Shown piece by piece: positions 1 to 11,777 of a DNA stretch of 64,000 bases. Under the pieces are notes generated by a model. The model had not been told where the DNA came from. It searched no databases and saw only the letters and a list, made by a program, of their open reading frames with translations. Numbering within the stretch: position 1 is the stretch's first letter; every line of letters begins with the position of its first letter. The stretch lies in NCBI RefSeq assembly GCF_000516985.1, contig NW_006917091.1:820977-884976 (forward strand), in the 5' to 3' direction. Made by a program: the position numbers and the translations under genes. Origin of the DNA: Pestalotiopsis fici W106-1. Taxonomy: Eukaryota > Ascomycota > Sordariomycetes > Amphisphaeriales > Sporocadaceae.

Positions 1-748
1 TTCCAAAAGCTGGTAGTATCTGTGTGACAGCTCAAACGAATTCGTAATCGAACGACGATGACCACGATGATGTGAACACGCAGAACACACGACTCAAATG
101 GCCTCACCGCTTATCATCTTCATATTCAAGAAAAGGCGAATCAATACTAGTGAGAAGTTTGTGCGCAAGAACCAATCCCCAACTATTATATTAACGTGGT
201 ATTTAAGTTTTGTGTGTTCGTGTGAGAGAGGATGAGATAGATGTGTCTGTGTGCTTAGTCTATCAAATGATTAATCCACTTGATGCAAAAATCCAACACT
301 TCGGATATTTCCTCCAGCAAATTCCAAATTCAAGCATCCCTCACCTGTCTCGCCTGCTTGCCCTTCATCACAATGATTCTTTCGAGAACCACATTACTGT
401 CAAAACATAAAAAGAAACCGTCTTATCCAAAGCGCCCACAATGCCGCTCCAAGTTTCCGAGGAGATGAGTATTTGATCTTGTTTTTTTTTCCGGGGATGT
501 ACAAAAAGTGAATGTCTCGTCCAGTATATCGAGATGAGTTCATCAGCTACCGTCGAATGCGTTTGTTTCCCTCCGTGAGTAGGGAAATCGTTCATGGATA
601 TCCAAGGGTCCAAAGAAAATATTATGCTCCTCGAGAAAAGTTCTTGAGCCATGACTCAATTCAGTGATGCTGATGCCCAAGATCCTGTTCTATCGAAATG
701 CCGTGTTCCAGTACTCATGAACAAATGTCGAAAAATACCATTTGGTCC
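1..748. other. Non-coding flank downstream of the 749-3509 gene
   Basis: No gene could be supported on either strand. The short open frames here have no recognisable motif and no credible splice partners. The right part is presumably the 3' untranslated region and terminator of the minus-strand gene that ends at 749. Confidence 0.5.
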
Positions 749-3509
749 TTAGGTAATCAGGGCTCCAATCTCGGATCCGAAAGCCTTCTTATTGCGCCAG
801 CTGCTCTTTTTCTGCTCACGCTTCGCCTTCATGGCCGCCCAGCCCTCCTCGTCATCGTCATCATCTGGGTTAGCAAGCGGCGACGTCTTCACCTCGGCCT
901 GGAATTTTGAGAGGGTCGGCAGTGCGCCGGACATGGTGTTGGACCTTGAGCCGGTACCGTCCAATGGGTTGATGCTTGACACTGGTCGGTAGCGTCCGGG
1001 AAGGCCAATGTTACTACGCTCAGAAGGTGCAATAGATGGTGCATAACCGCCGCCCTGGACACGGATGGAGGGTGCGCCAAAGCTACCTTGTAGAGGTTGA
1101 ATCCATGAGGAGGAACTTGGCTGTACCATGCTCATAGTCCGCGTCTGGCCAGCTGGTCTGGGGGGCTCGAGATTCATCCCCGAATTCATGCCCATCATCG
1201 AGTCACCCATGAACGACTGCCGTACGTCTGTCATGGAGCCAAGATATGACTGGCGCGCATCGGGCACGGAGCTCATGGACTGAGTAGGCATGTGGCTTAC
1301 GGGACGACTACCGGGGCCAGGCATCTGCATTCCCATGGGCATCTGCAGTTGAGGGACCTGGTTGTTCTGCTGACCGGCCATCATCTGCATGAACTGCATC
1401 TGCATCTGCATAAACTGTTGCATTTGCTGCGTCATCTGAATTTGGGCTTGATCACCAGGCGTCAACATTGGCTGCTGCGGGAACATCATTTGCGGTGGGA
1501 TTTGGGCCATGGGATCAAACCCGTTCATCGGCATCTGCATTTGGGGCGGCAAGCCGTTCTTCATGTGGTCAATTGCTGGGCTGCCACGACGCAACGCCTT
1601 TGCCCTCTCCTCGTTGGCGATGACTCCCACAAGACCACCGGTGGGCATGGGCATGGAACGTCCCTGTGACGCCGGAACGCCTCCTGCAAGAGCAAACGAC
1701 TCGCGCGGGGGTTGGTTGATCAAGCCGGCACCCAGGAACGGATCCTGAGGAAGCTTTCTCGCGAAAGCTGGCACCTGTCCACCAAGGTTCTTTGCTGCAC
1801 CGCCGCTGACGGAACCAGGACCTGCAACGTATGATGGCTGGTTGAGTCCGCGCAAGTCCGGAATGGAGGCCATATTGCTGAGCCTGGTCGGGGGCCGAGC
1901 CTTGTTAGGAAAGCCGTGTGCAGCAAGAATTGCTAGCGGCACTTCCTCGTCCGAGGAGCCATCTGATGGCGGCGACTGAGAGCCACCGAGTACATGACTT
2001 TCATCGACCAGAAGATTGGGAGCGCTCATGGACGTGCCCAGGCCAGGCCTCGATGCCATGCCGCTTGATTGCTCCCCTGTTACTTTCATCATTGTCTGTC
2101 GATAGACGGTCATGTGGGCTTCCTGCTTGCGTCGCTGCTTCGCCAATTCAATGTTCTTCTGTCGATCATCCTCATCATCCTCGTAATCTTCCTCGTCCTC
2201 GTTCTCTGAGTCATCCTTGTCGAGACTGCTTCGGCTTTGTCGGACCTTATCCTGGCGATACTTTTCGAACTCGGCCGGGGTCATGACCTTGTTTTGAGCG
2301 GCGCCGTTTGCTCGGTTCGTGGGACGCCCGGCATTTCTTGTGCGCGAGTAAGATGTGTCGAACATGTTATCCTCGTCCGGCTGCGAGTTATACCTCGATG
2401 GTCTTGCATACGTCTCTTTAAGGCTGGAAATGGTGTCGCCGTTCCCGTGATACGAATCGTCTTCATTGGCCAGAAATTTGGTTGCAGCACGAGAATCCTT
2501 CAAGAGTATTGCGTCTTCATCTTCTTCCGGCGTCTTTCTTCGCAGGACAGGGCTCTCTGCATGCCTGGGAACAGGTGGTGGAGATGCCAATGCGCTACGA
2601 GCACCAAGGAGCCCCTCATCAGAGCGTTGGCTAGCCCATGACTTGGGCGGCGGCTCGATCGCAGTTGAATGGTCCAGACTGAGCGCAGCAGGCTGACTAG
2701 CACGGTTGCCAGTAAGATCACGGGAGGCCAGTGCCGGCTGACCAGAATCACGCCTCAAAGTCATCACACTGGACCTCTTACCGAACGCCGAGAGCATATT
2801 GCTAAGGTCACCACCCAAATCCAGCTTGAAGTCCCTGTCTTCCACCTGTAGCGGAGTTCTCTCCGTCACAGTGGAAGCAGTCGGGGCTCGGGGACGACCT
2901 CCCGGTGTCTGAGGCTCGAAGTGGTCGGGTACTGGCGGGACAGGTTCATCTGGTACGGTGTGGTTCTTCTTGGACATGCCAAAAGAGAAAGTACGACCAG
3001 CATTTTTCAAGAAACCACTGCCTGATGATCTCGGAGGGGCTGGTAGGGGCGCATCGTATGCCGGTTTCCTTGCCGAATTTCGAAAATCTTCCGTTGTAGC
3101 ATAATCAGTGGACGACGGTGCCGTCGACACATTGCTATGACGTGATGAGTTGTCCGAGGTTGTCTTCGTCGTGTTAGAACTGCCACTGCCACTGGATTTG
3201 ATTAGCGTCTTTCAACAACCCGTGCAACGTGAGGTCTACAATGAGACCAATCGGACGAAGCATTCTCGTACGCGGGACAACATACCGGTTATTCTTAGCA
3301 TCGGCAAAGATATTGTCGTCCATCGATACATCGTGAAGGGTTGTCCTCGGCATCGGTCCGCCAGCCTTGGTCATCCTCATTCCCCCGTCAAACGACTTCC
3401 CCGGAGCCGCGTCACTCCGTTCAAGGACTCGAAAGGACGGTTCTACCGGAGCATTTTGATCTTCTGTCACGGTTGATCTCCGTCGGAAGTTGACCGGGAA
3501 TCTAGGCAT
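749..3509 (-). CDS. Conserved ascomycete low-complexity protein, function unknown
   Basis: Two exons on the minus strand, 3509-3286 and 3191-749, joined by a 94-nt intron (donor GTATGT, branch GCTAATC, acceptor CCAG). The sum is 2,667 nt, or 888 aa. The start at 3509 gives an N-terminus MPRFPVNFRRRST that I recognise as typical of a conserved Pezizomycotina family with no assigned role. Visible parts in order: a Ser/Thr-rich N-terminal third; an acidic run of Asp/Glu near residues 395-415; a basic KQRRKQEAHM stretch just after it; short conserved blocks such as EVPLAILAAHGFPNK and a Met/Gln-rich segment (residues about 650-700) resembling a prion-like tract; and a basic C-terminus (KAKREQKKSSWRNKK). 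No signal peptide or membrane segment is seen, so it is probably cytosolic or cortical. Family conservation is recalled; the role is not known. Confidence 0.85.
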
Positions 3510-6383
3510 ATAGAATGATTTGACTGTCGCCGACTGAATTATTGCAATCCCATAAAATCAGATCGGTGTGTTAGGACTGACAGTGAAGTCGTCCTGTTCG
3601 AGTGGATGAAGAATTGTGTGTGATACCAACTCGAGGTTTATTGTCGGGTATCGTACTGTGGAAAGGCTTGGTCAAGGCTTCCAGATATCATGCGAAACCA
3701 CGGACACCTGCATAAGGCAAGAGAGCACAAAGTTAGCAATGTTCATACCATCAAGTAGCGAATTCCCGCGCAGCTCCGAATCTCTGCAGTAGCATGTGCA
3801 ACCTTTGGGCATACAGTCGTGATGTCTGTCAAGGACAGAAGACCACGCTGACCCTGCATGCTGACCGACCGTATCGGTTTGGATGCGCAAGCGTGGCGAA
3901 GGAGTCCAGTCATGTTATTGCCTGGCGATCGACCGACGCCAGTAGCTCGCAATGCCATAAAAACCACGACAGAAGGCGAGACAAGAGCCGATTCGGGCGG
4001 GCGATGGAGATGACGTTCCGTACTATTTGCCAGGAGAGTTGAATGTGACTTACACGATATCCTGGGTGTAGTGTGGGTAGACCCAAAGTGCCGACCACTA
4101 GAACAAATCGACGACGTTACCCGTATGCCTAGGAGGAGACAAAGTCGCTACAGCGAAGACTTTTGTCGTAGGCAGAACTCGCGATCGAAGTTCTTGAAAA
4201 TACGAGGTGGACAAGCCAGGGAGGATTGAGTCCAGGTGGTACCGGCGAACAGCGGTTGGTAGGTACTGTAGAGGGAGTACAAACGAAGGGCAGCTCAGAG
4301 CTTAAGCAGAGTAGTCGTGCCGTCAGTGTCGTAAAAGGACGAGCGAGAGAGTAAATGAGTCGGAAGAAGCTCGAGCGATGAAACACATGCAATGCAGAAG
4401 TAAGTTAAACAAACCAATGACAGCAGCAAAAAGGAAATATGATGGGCCAAGACTAAGGCTGTGAGTGTTTTGCTTTTTTCTCTCTCTTTTCCTCTGGCTG
4501 GCTGGTGTACAGTATGTAGTGGTATGTATGTAGGCGCAGCAGATCTTTTCGAGAGGCAGGGAAAGGAGCAAGCGAGCGAAAGGAGGAGGAGGAGGAGTGA
4601 CAAGATCAGAAAGAGGCTCGATGACGGCAATTGATGCAAGGACGGATCGGATGTTAATTTTCTTTCGTTCGTTTTCTCGGTCTGTCTGTCTGTCTTTTTT
4701 TTTTCCTCACAAGTCCGTCTCTTTCGTTCCCAGTCCCCCCGTTCGTTCGTTTCCTTCCCCCAGCAGGGCAGGTCCAGGAAGGCAGGCAGCCAAGAAGCGA
4801 GCGAGCGAGCAAGCGCAGCACGTTCGGTAACAGCAAGGTGCGCGGTCAGGTTCAGGTGCGATGGTCAGCCTCCGTGCCAATCCAATCGAAGAGCCCGCGC
4901 GACAGACCTACCGCTAGTGTAGTAGGTACAAGCTACCACAAAACCCTTACACGCTACAGCCTACAGGCTTCCTAGTCTATTTTTATTAGGTGGAGGGGCC
5001 TAGGATAGCCGTGGCACTAGTACCTGTTCCGGGCAGCCTCTAGGCCGTTGCTGATGACCCTTGCCCCTGTGCGAGAATGCACATAGTGTACTAGCTACTT
5101 CGTACTGGCCTAGGATGGGAAAAAGCCTCCGTCTCTCTCTTCTTTCGCCGCTGCCGCCAGGCCAACCCAAGTGGGCTGCCATTGATCTCGAGGGGGGGTC
5201 TCTTGTCTCAAAAAGCTCGTAAAAGACAGACCACGCTTGTCTGCGGCACCTACATGACATGACATACATACACAGTACATACAGCTAATCGCATAGGTAG
5301 CTGCTGGTCGCCTACATGAATTGAATGACATGACATGACATGTCTACTCACTAATACAAGGTATGTAGGAAGGCGACATCGTAGTCCAAGCGGACTCGAT
5401 GCTTGTCTCGTCTCGTCTCGTCTCGTCCTGTCTCGATCCGACACAGAAGAGAGGGCAAAAGGTACCTTTCTACACGACGAAGCACAATCCCACCGCTGGC
5501 TGGATGTTACCTGATCAATGGATGTGGATGGTATGGGCGAGGTGGGAGGTATCCCGTCCAAAGCTGGTTGGCCAACTGGCTGGCGTTGCCTGGTGTGGCC
5601 GGTTTGTAATGGCGGGATTCGCACCGCAGAACAACCCGGGCCAGGCACAATTACCGGGGCGAATGCAGGTGTCTGTGATCGCACCACAGCAACTACTGTG
5701 TAGAGGACGAAGAAAAAAATAATAATGGCCCAGGGGGTATGGAAATTATGGAAATTGGGGTGGCATTGGGCTCCTAGAAGTGGCGCCGACACGGGTTCAA
5801 TTCGGCCAAGCTGGTGCTGGTCGTGGTAGCACAACCTTGATCTCCAACCACTCGGCAATGCGCTAGGCTGTGCACTCATTCTTTTCTGCATGATTAGCAA
5901 AGGTCGCCAAGCATATCGAAAAGACCAAAAAGTCATCCAGGCGCGCAAACTTGGCGGCTGAACCGGTACGTAGTTCGTACATACAACAGGTCAGGGACTT
6001 CACCAAAGACAATTGCGTTGCTGAGAAAGGCTCATTGGCATATCTTATCGCGTCGATAGCTACTCCAAGGTAGACGATCGAAGGCGACTCTAGTCAGTCG
6101 CCGCTTGGAGGATTGCGGCTCACCTAGCCATCTATCCTGGAGGGACATCGTTATACCTGCTGGCGGCGTTGCCGTGACCAACTAACGGATAGGTTGGCTG
6201 GGTCATTCTTCGCCGACAAGCTTTATTTCCATCTCATCCGCTTCTCTGCCCAGCCTGCCTCCAACAGCTCGCTAATAACCGTCCCACCAAACGCGCTCTA
6301 CGAGCTACGTACGATATATACTGTAGTCTATCGTGCAGTTGGCGCTTGTCAAGCTTGACGGAAAAAATCATACTAACAAACTG
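3510..6383. other. Intergenic stretch with simple-sequence tracts
   Basis: About 2.9 kb without a supportable gene. It probably holds the promoter and a long 5' leader of the minus-strand gene starting at 3509. Visible are pyrimidine-rich and purine-rich tracts near 4470-4600, a TCTG/poly-T run near 4678-4706, GAGC-type repeats near 4796-4815 and CATGA repeats near 5255-5342. A 232-codon minus-strand frame (5250-5948) runs through these repeats and shows no domain, so I do not call it. Confidence 0.5.
5405..5435. repeat. CTCGT pentanucleotide microsatellite
   Basis: Roughly five imperfect copies of a TCTCG/CTCGT unit in a row, with one interruption (CTCCTG type). It is an ordinary microsatellite inside the intergenic stretch. 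Confidence 0.8.
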
Positions 6384-6388
6384 ATTTG
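6384..6388. repeat. Target-site duplication, left copy (ATTTG)
   Basis: The five bases before the left LTR are ATTTG, identical to those directly after the right LTR at 11773-11777. A 5-bp duplication is usual for Copia insertions. Confidence 0.9.
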
Positions 6389-6594
6389 TGTGGGAAATTG
6401 ATGGGGACTTAGTGTATTCAGTACAAATAAACGGATCTGGCTATATGGGTTTAGTTAAATAAAGTGCACAAAACCTAATTGCCTCCTACAGCCCACCGGA
6501 AATAGCCGTTAAGCCGGAGGTCCCGGGGTCTAATGCTTTTATCCGTTAAAACGAGAATTATACCTATTATTTTAGTTAAAGTCAACTTTTTATA
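6389..6594 (-). repeat. Left LTR of the Copia element (3' LTR in element orientation)
   Basis: 206 bp, starting TGTGGGAAATT and ending CTTTTTATA, which corresponds to CTTTCCACA in the other LTR after C-to-T changes. Both LTRs share the block around CCGGAGGTCCCGGGGTC. The outer part (6389-6540) is nearly unmutated and rich in CA/TG, while the inner end has been converted to TA. Because the element reads on the minus strand, this is its downstream LTR. The plus strand just inside it (CGCCTTTTAT) gives a purine-rich minus-strand stretch that could be the polypurine tract. Confidence 0.92.
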
Positions 6595-7599
6595 CGCCTT
6601 TTATAACGAGCGATTTAATCGAAATAAAAAAATAAGCCTTATTGCGATAATTTATAATATAATTTATAATTAAATAATAATAATTATACCTATAATTAGG
6701 TTATAATCTATTATACCCAGCAAATATACGAAATGCTTAAAGTCTTTAGGTTATATCGCTTTTATAAGCTTATTAGCGGCGTTTTCCGTAAATATAATTT
6801 TTTTAATTAAAATATTCCTAATAAAAACTTTTTATTAAATATAATAAAAATATTTTTTAACGTGCTTTTTCGTAAATATGCTAATTTAGGCCTTTGCCTA
6901 CGCTTTTGCGCCTATATTATTAATTAATAAAAAAATCGCTTTTTAAGGTATTATTTTTAGTTTTTTTAATAAGTTCCTAATAAATGCGGCTTTACGAGCG
7001 CTTTTATTAATAGCGTAATATTTAGTTTTTATAATAAATTAAGCAATTACGCTTTATAGCTTTAAATTTTAATTTATTAAAAAGCTTATTATAAACGTTA
7101 CCTATTTAAATATAAATTTAAAGGTTAATTTATCGCTTATAAAATTAGCGTTAACGTAAATATATAATCCTAATTCCTTATATTTAGTATAACGATAAAA
7201 TCGGGTATATTTTATCCCTTTTATACGAGTGCCTTAAAAGTATTATAATACTTTATTTAAGTATTTAATATAATTAAAAGACAGGTTATTTATAAAGCGA
7301 ATTTATATTTTATTAGCGTATATTATATTTATGCGTAATTTAATTATAGCGTAATTCGTTTTCCCGAGTTTTTTAAAATATTAATTTTTAGATTTTTAAT
7401 TAATATAACCTTTAAATTTATAAATTATTATTATTAATCCCGGATTAATAAAAATAGCAATACTTTTAATATCCTAGCATCCGAGTTTTTTAAATATTTA
7501 ATTTAAATATTTATTTTATAATAATATAATACTATTATTTTCTTTTTAAATAATGCGTATTCCTAAATATTATTTAGCGGCATTTAAATATTATAATTT

Positions 7600-7830
7600 T
7601 AATTATTTATTTAGCTATTAAACTAATTTTTCGATAGCTTTAATATTCGTATATATAATTATAAAATCGTTTATATAAAAAATTAATACCGTTTTATTAG
7701 CCTTATTTTAATAAATAGTATTATCGGTCTTTAATTTTATAAAACCCAGCTTTTTTAATTCCTTTTTAATTTTTTATTATTATTCGAAGCTATTTTGCTT
7801 TAAACCGTATAAAAAGCGTAATAGCCTAAT
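7600..7830 (-). pseudogene. Copia reverse-transcriptase remnant
   Basis: Minus-strand reading shows RLLRFLYGLKQ (YGLKQ at 7809-7795), a conserved Copia RT block. It is followed 44 codons later, in the same frame, by YIND (7677-7666), which is the catalytic YVDD with its V and first D altered by G-to-A changes, inside LIFYINDFIII. Stop codons TAA/TAG stand where Trp or Gln is expected. Loss of the first catalytic Asp alone would abolish activity. Confidence 0.9.
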
Positions 7831-9585
7831 TATATTATTAGGAATATAATTATATTATTATATAATATTAAAGTATTAAAATATAAATTTATTTAGGTAT
7901 AAAAATTAGCGTATATAAATTTTTTTATTAAGCCGGTTTAATAAATAGGCTATAATAAAATCGATTTAAAAGATTTTTTAATTTTTAATTATAGCTATCG
8001 CGATTAAAACGCGGATATTTATTTATTTAGCTATATTAATAAAGGTTTTTTTATAATTAATTCCGAAGGTTTAAATAAAGCCCTAAGCTATAAAGCGTGC
8101 CTTTTATTTATTTATATTATTAATAAAATTATATTTAATTTTATATATTTATTTAAATTTAATTAATAGCTTTTATTTTAATTTAAAGTTATTATAATCG
8201 AGGAATTTAAACGTTTTTTTTTTAAATAGCTTAATAATTTTTTTTGCTATAGCTTATTGCTAATTAGGCTATTTTTATATATTCTTTACCTAATTAATTA
8301 ATAATAAATCTAGGTTATATTTAATAACTAATATTAGGTATTCGTTTTATACTTATTCGAATAATTTATTATTAATTAATAATAAATAATTATATAAACC
8401 TTTATTTAACGCAATTAGCAGCGCGCCTTTAAAGCTCGGATTTTTTTTATTATCTTAATTATAGTTCCGTAAATTAATCAAAGCGTGGTAATTATTTTTT
8501 ATAGTTATATTTATATATGCGTAAGTATATTTATTTAAGCCTTAACGTGCTATAGTATAATTATAACCACTATTTATATATATTATAATATATTTAATTA
8601 TGCTTTACCGTATGGATATATATATTTAAAAAAAACCGGCTTTAAATCGCCGCGCCCTTTATCCCTATTTTTTAGCTATATTCGGATTATAAAGCTTTAT
8701 ATAATAAGTTAGATTTAAAGTCTTATATCGCAGCTTATTTTAGATATATTACGGGAGTAATTTAATTATTTTTAATGGATCGGGCTAATTAGCGCTTTTA
8801 TTAAGGTTTTTATAAAATATAACGTAAAAAGTTATAATAAAGCGTATTATATCTAATATATATACCTTATATAGGTGTTTTTTAAAATAACCTATAAATA
8901 TACTTTTTAGCGCCTTTGCTTATAGTTTTTTAGCTTATATCCTATTTTCCTTTAAAATATATATAAAAATACGCGATTTAAAAATCCTAAAGTGCTTAAT
9001 TAATAAGCGATTAGGTGTATTTTATAGCTAGAAGTTATTTTTTTAGCGCTATTAAAAAATAATTAGTTTATTTTTAATAAATATTATACGGTTTAAAACG
9101 ATAACCTATATTTTGCAAATTTTATCCTAAAATACCGTAAAAATATTTATTTAAATATAAATAGCGCGCGTATTATTTTATAATATCCCGATCGCGCGCT
9201 TAGCGGTACCGTTTTAATATTAATTATTTAGTATTAATATAATTAATTTAATGCCTTTTTGCTATACGTAATTATTAAAAAAGCTACCGCTAAAGTTATT
9301 AATTTTATTAATGCGAATTGCTTTAATTCGGCGCTTTTTTTTCCCGAGCTCGTATTATAGCTAAGCGATATATTTAAGGAAATCGTTTTATAAAATCTTT
9401 TTAAATAAAGCATTAATAAAATGTAATTTTATAATTTTACAGTATTTAATTAGTATAAAATAACGATTATTATTTAAATTAATAGGTTTAATTTTTTTAA
9501 TATTAGCCTATAATAAAGTCGCCGCAAAATTTGCGTAAATATATATTAGGTTTGCTAAATCGATCCGAACGCTTTTAGCTTTATC

Positions 9586-9720
9586 GCACGCATCGCATAT
9601 TAATATAAAAATGCTATTTAGATTTAAATTAATGCTTTTAGTGGCCTTAATCGTTTTAATTAGCCGTTCTTTATTTAGATAGCTTAATCGGCGATATTAT
9701 AAAATCGTTTATTTAATTAA
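9586..9720 (-). pseudogene. Copia integrase HHCC zinc-finger remnant
   Basis: Minus-strand translation in the same frame as protease and RT reads L*YRRLSYLNKERL near 9702-9661, matching the GAG-pre-integrase motif in which the two Y (TAT; 9696-9694 and 9681-9679) replace His (CAT) by C-to-T change. Downstream is CDACDKAK (CDAC at 9597-9586), the C-x2-C half of the zinc site, with both TGC codons intact. The surviving Cys codons fit the observation that TGC is spared. Confidence 0.88.
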
Positions 9721-10089
9721 CGGCTTTATTAATCCGTTTAATGCTATTAGAGCTTATATATGGAATGGTTCCTTTTACCTATATGGCTATAAAAACCACT
9801 TTTTTTTAGTTATATTAATAATAATTAATATTTTATTATTAAGCGTTTTAATAAAATTATTATAAATTTTAAATTTAGTTTTATATAGCTTATTATTAGA
9901 AATTATTTTTAATAAAAATTTTTTAACGTAATAATATTTTTTAAGCGTTAATTTTTAACGCTTGCTTTTAAAGCTACGCTATACGGTTATTATTTAGCCG
10001 TATTTTATTAGATATATTATACCGTTTTTAATTATAATAGGTAACCGATTATATTTATTTAGTTTAATAATTAATTTAGCGATAAAATT

Positions 10090-10140
10090 AGTTTTATTAT
10101 TCGTAATATAAATATTAGCGCTTATATTTAATAGCTATCG
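10090..10140 (-). pseudogene. Copia aspartic-protease remnant
   Basis: Minus-strand reading from 10140 gives R*LLNISANIYITN. This aligns with the retropepsin active-site block W-[IL]-L-D-[ST]-G-A-x-x-H of Copia elements, with Asp (AAT for GAT), Gly (AGC for GGC) and His (TAT for CAT) each changed by a single transition. The frame is the same as for the integrase and RT remnants. Confidence 0.8.
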
Positions 10141-11566
10141 TTTACGCAAATTTAGCGCTTAAATAGCTATTAAAATAAGGAAATTATAATAGTTCGTTTT
10201 ATTTTATATATACGGATCGTATTATTTAGCAGATTTATAACGTTTATTATTAAGCGTAATTTATAATTATTTAATTGCGCTAAAAGCGACCCGCGTATAA
10301 TAATTATAAGCTATTTTTTATTTTTTTTAATTTTTATTTTAATTAAAAAGTTTTATAATTTTAGCGCTTTTAAATTAGTAGGAAAAATTATTATTTATTA
10401 TAATTAATAATAATTATTAGGAGCCCCGGAATACGCTTATAAACGCGCTTCCCCGGCCCCGGCTACGACCTGTACCGCGCTTACGGTAATTGCCTTTATT
10501 TGCGTTTAATCGTATAATTGCGTTTAATTACGTAAATAATTGCGTTAATTGCGTAAAATTAAAACTTTATTCGTTTATAGCTTTTTTATCGCGTTTTTTA
10601 AATTTATAATTAACTCGCCGATAACCTTTTTTGCCGTAATATTAATAATTGCCGTTAATTTAACCGTTATTATTAATAAATAATAAATTAGCGTTATTTT
10701 TATTACTAATTATTATTTTACTTATAAATTTAGTTATAAAAAATTGTTAAAATTATATAAATCTTAATATAACGCCTTTTAAAAAAATAGCTAATTAATT
10801 TTTTTTTCGTTTTATTTATTTTAAAGCTTTATTTTTAATAGCTTTTAAATATAATTAAATTTAATTATTTAAAATAAAGCGTTAATTATTAGCGTTATAG
10901 CTTTTTTATATATAATAATTTTATTCGGCATTAAATTTAATTAGGTTTTTATTATTATAATCGAATTTATATAATTTCTTTAATAATTTTTGCCTTTTTT
11001 TAATAATAATAAAATTAAATTAATTGCAAAAAGCATCCTTTATCTTTATACCTATTAAATAATATTTTATAATTATTAATAGCGTTTTATCGTTAATTAT
11101 AGCTAAAATTATAATAATAATAAACTTTTTATTTAAAAAATAAATAAAGGTTTTTGCGATTTATCTAATAGCCTATTTATTAAGCTTAAATAATATTATA
11201 TAAACGCGATAATTAAAGGTTTTTGCTAAAAATTTTAATTTATCGATTTTAAATTTAAAATTTTTTAAGCGAAAAATTAATATAATTAAAGCTTACTTTA
11301 ATATATTATAACTAGCTATATTAACGGCTATTTGCCTTATATTTTTAGTTATAACTTTAATAGCACCCGCTATAATTACATATTTTATAGCGCTTTAGCT
11401 AGCTTTATTAGCGATCGCTTAAGCAGCTATTATAGCGCTTTAATTATTTTTAATTAAAATACCTTAATTAGCAATATAAGGTTTTAAATAACCTTTAATG
11501 CTAAATATTATATTATAATAAAAAAAGCTATTCGTAATATTTTTTATATTAATTATAATGCTATTA

Positions 11567-11772
11567 TATAGGAAATTAATAGGGACTTAAAAAATTTAAT
11601 ATAAATAAACGGATTTGGCTATATAGGTTTAATTAAATAAAATGCATAAAACCTAATTGCCTCTTATAGCCTACCGGAAATAGCCGTTAAACCGGAGGTC
11701 CCGGGGTCTAATGCTTTTATCCGTTAAAACGAGAGTTATACCCATTACTTTAGTCAAAGTCAACTTTCCACA
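11567..11772 (-). repeat. Right LTR of the Copia element (5' LTR in element orientation)
   Basis: 206 bp, exactly the length of the left LTR. Its inner end is mutated (TATAGGAAATTAATAGGG against TGTGGGAAATTGATGGGG), and its outer end (CAAAGTCAACTTTCCACA) is unmutated. Because the element reads leftward, this LTR would have carried the promoter. Confidence 0.92.
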
Positions 11773-11777
11773 ATTTG
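11773..11777. repeat. Target-site duplication, right copy (ATTTG)
   Basis: Matches 6384-6388 perfectly. Confidence 0.9.

Larger units (their letters stand above)
6389..11772 (-). mobile_element. Complete Copia-type LTR retrotransposon inactivated by RIP
   Basis: A 5,384-bp element bounded by two 206-bp LTRs with TG...CA ends and flanked by a perfect ATTTG duplication. The interior is extremely AT-rich; CpA and TpG are almost gone and TpA is in excess, while CpG remains common, which is the signature of repeat-induced point mutation and not of CpG decay. No open frame of 60 codons exists on either strand inside it. Reading the minus strand in one frame (codon first bases at positions divisible by 3) gives, in order, an aspartic-protease remnant (about 10.13 kb), an integrase HHCC zinc-binding remnant (about 9.70-9.59 kb) and a reverse-transcriptase remnant (about 7.82-7.66 kb). 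The order protease-integrase-RT is diagnostic of Copia (Pseudoviridae) and excludes Gypsy. Minus-strand sequence next to the right LTR (TAATAGCATTATAATT, 11566-11551) could be a mutated tRNA primer-binding site. Gag should lie at 10.4-11.5 kb but could not be read. Confidence 0.95.

Noticed and set aside
5250..5948. 232-codon minus-strand frame
   Set aside because: Runs through microsatellites, has no domain, and its composition matches no neighbour's coding style.
6595..11566. AT-rich block as a centromere core or a mitochondrial DNA insertion
   Set aside because: LTRs, a target duplication and in-frame Copia protease, integrase and RT remnants explain the block; the loss of CpA/TpG explains the AT-richness.
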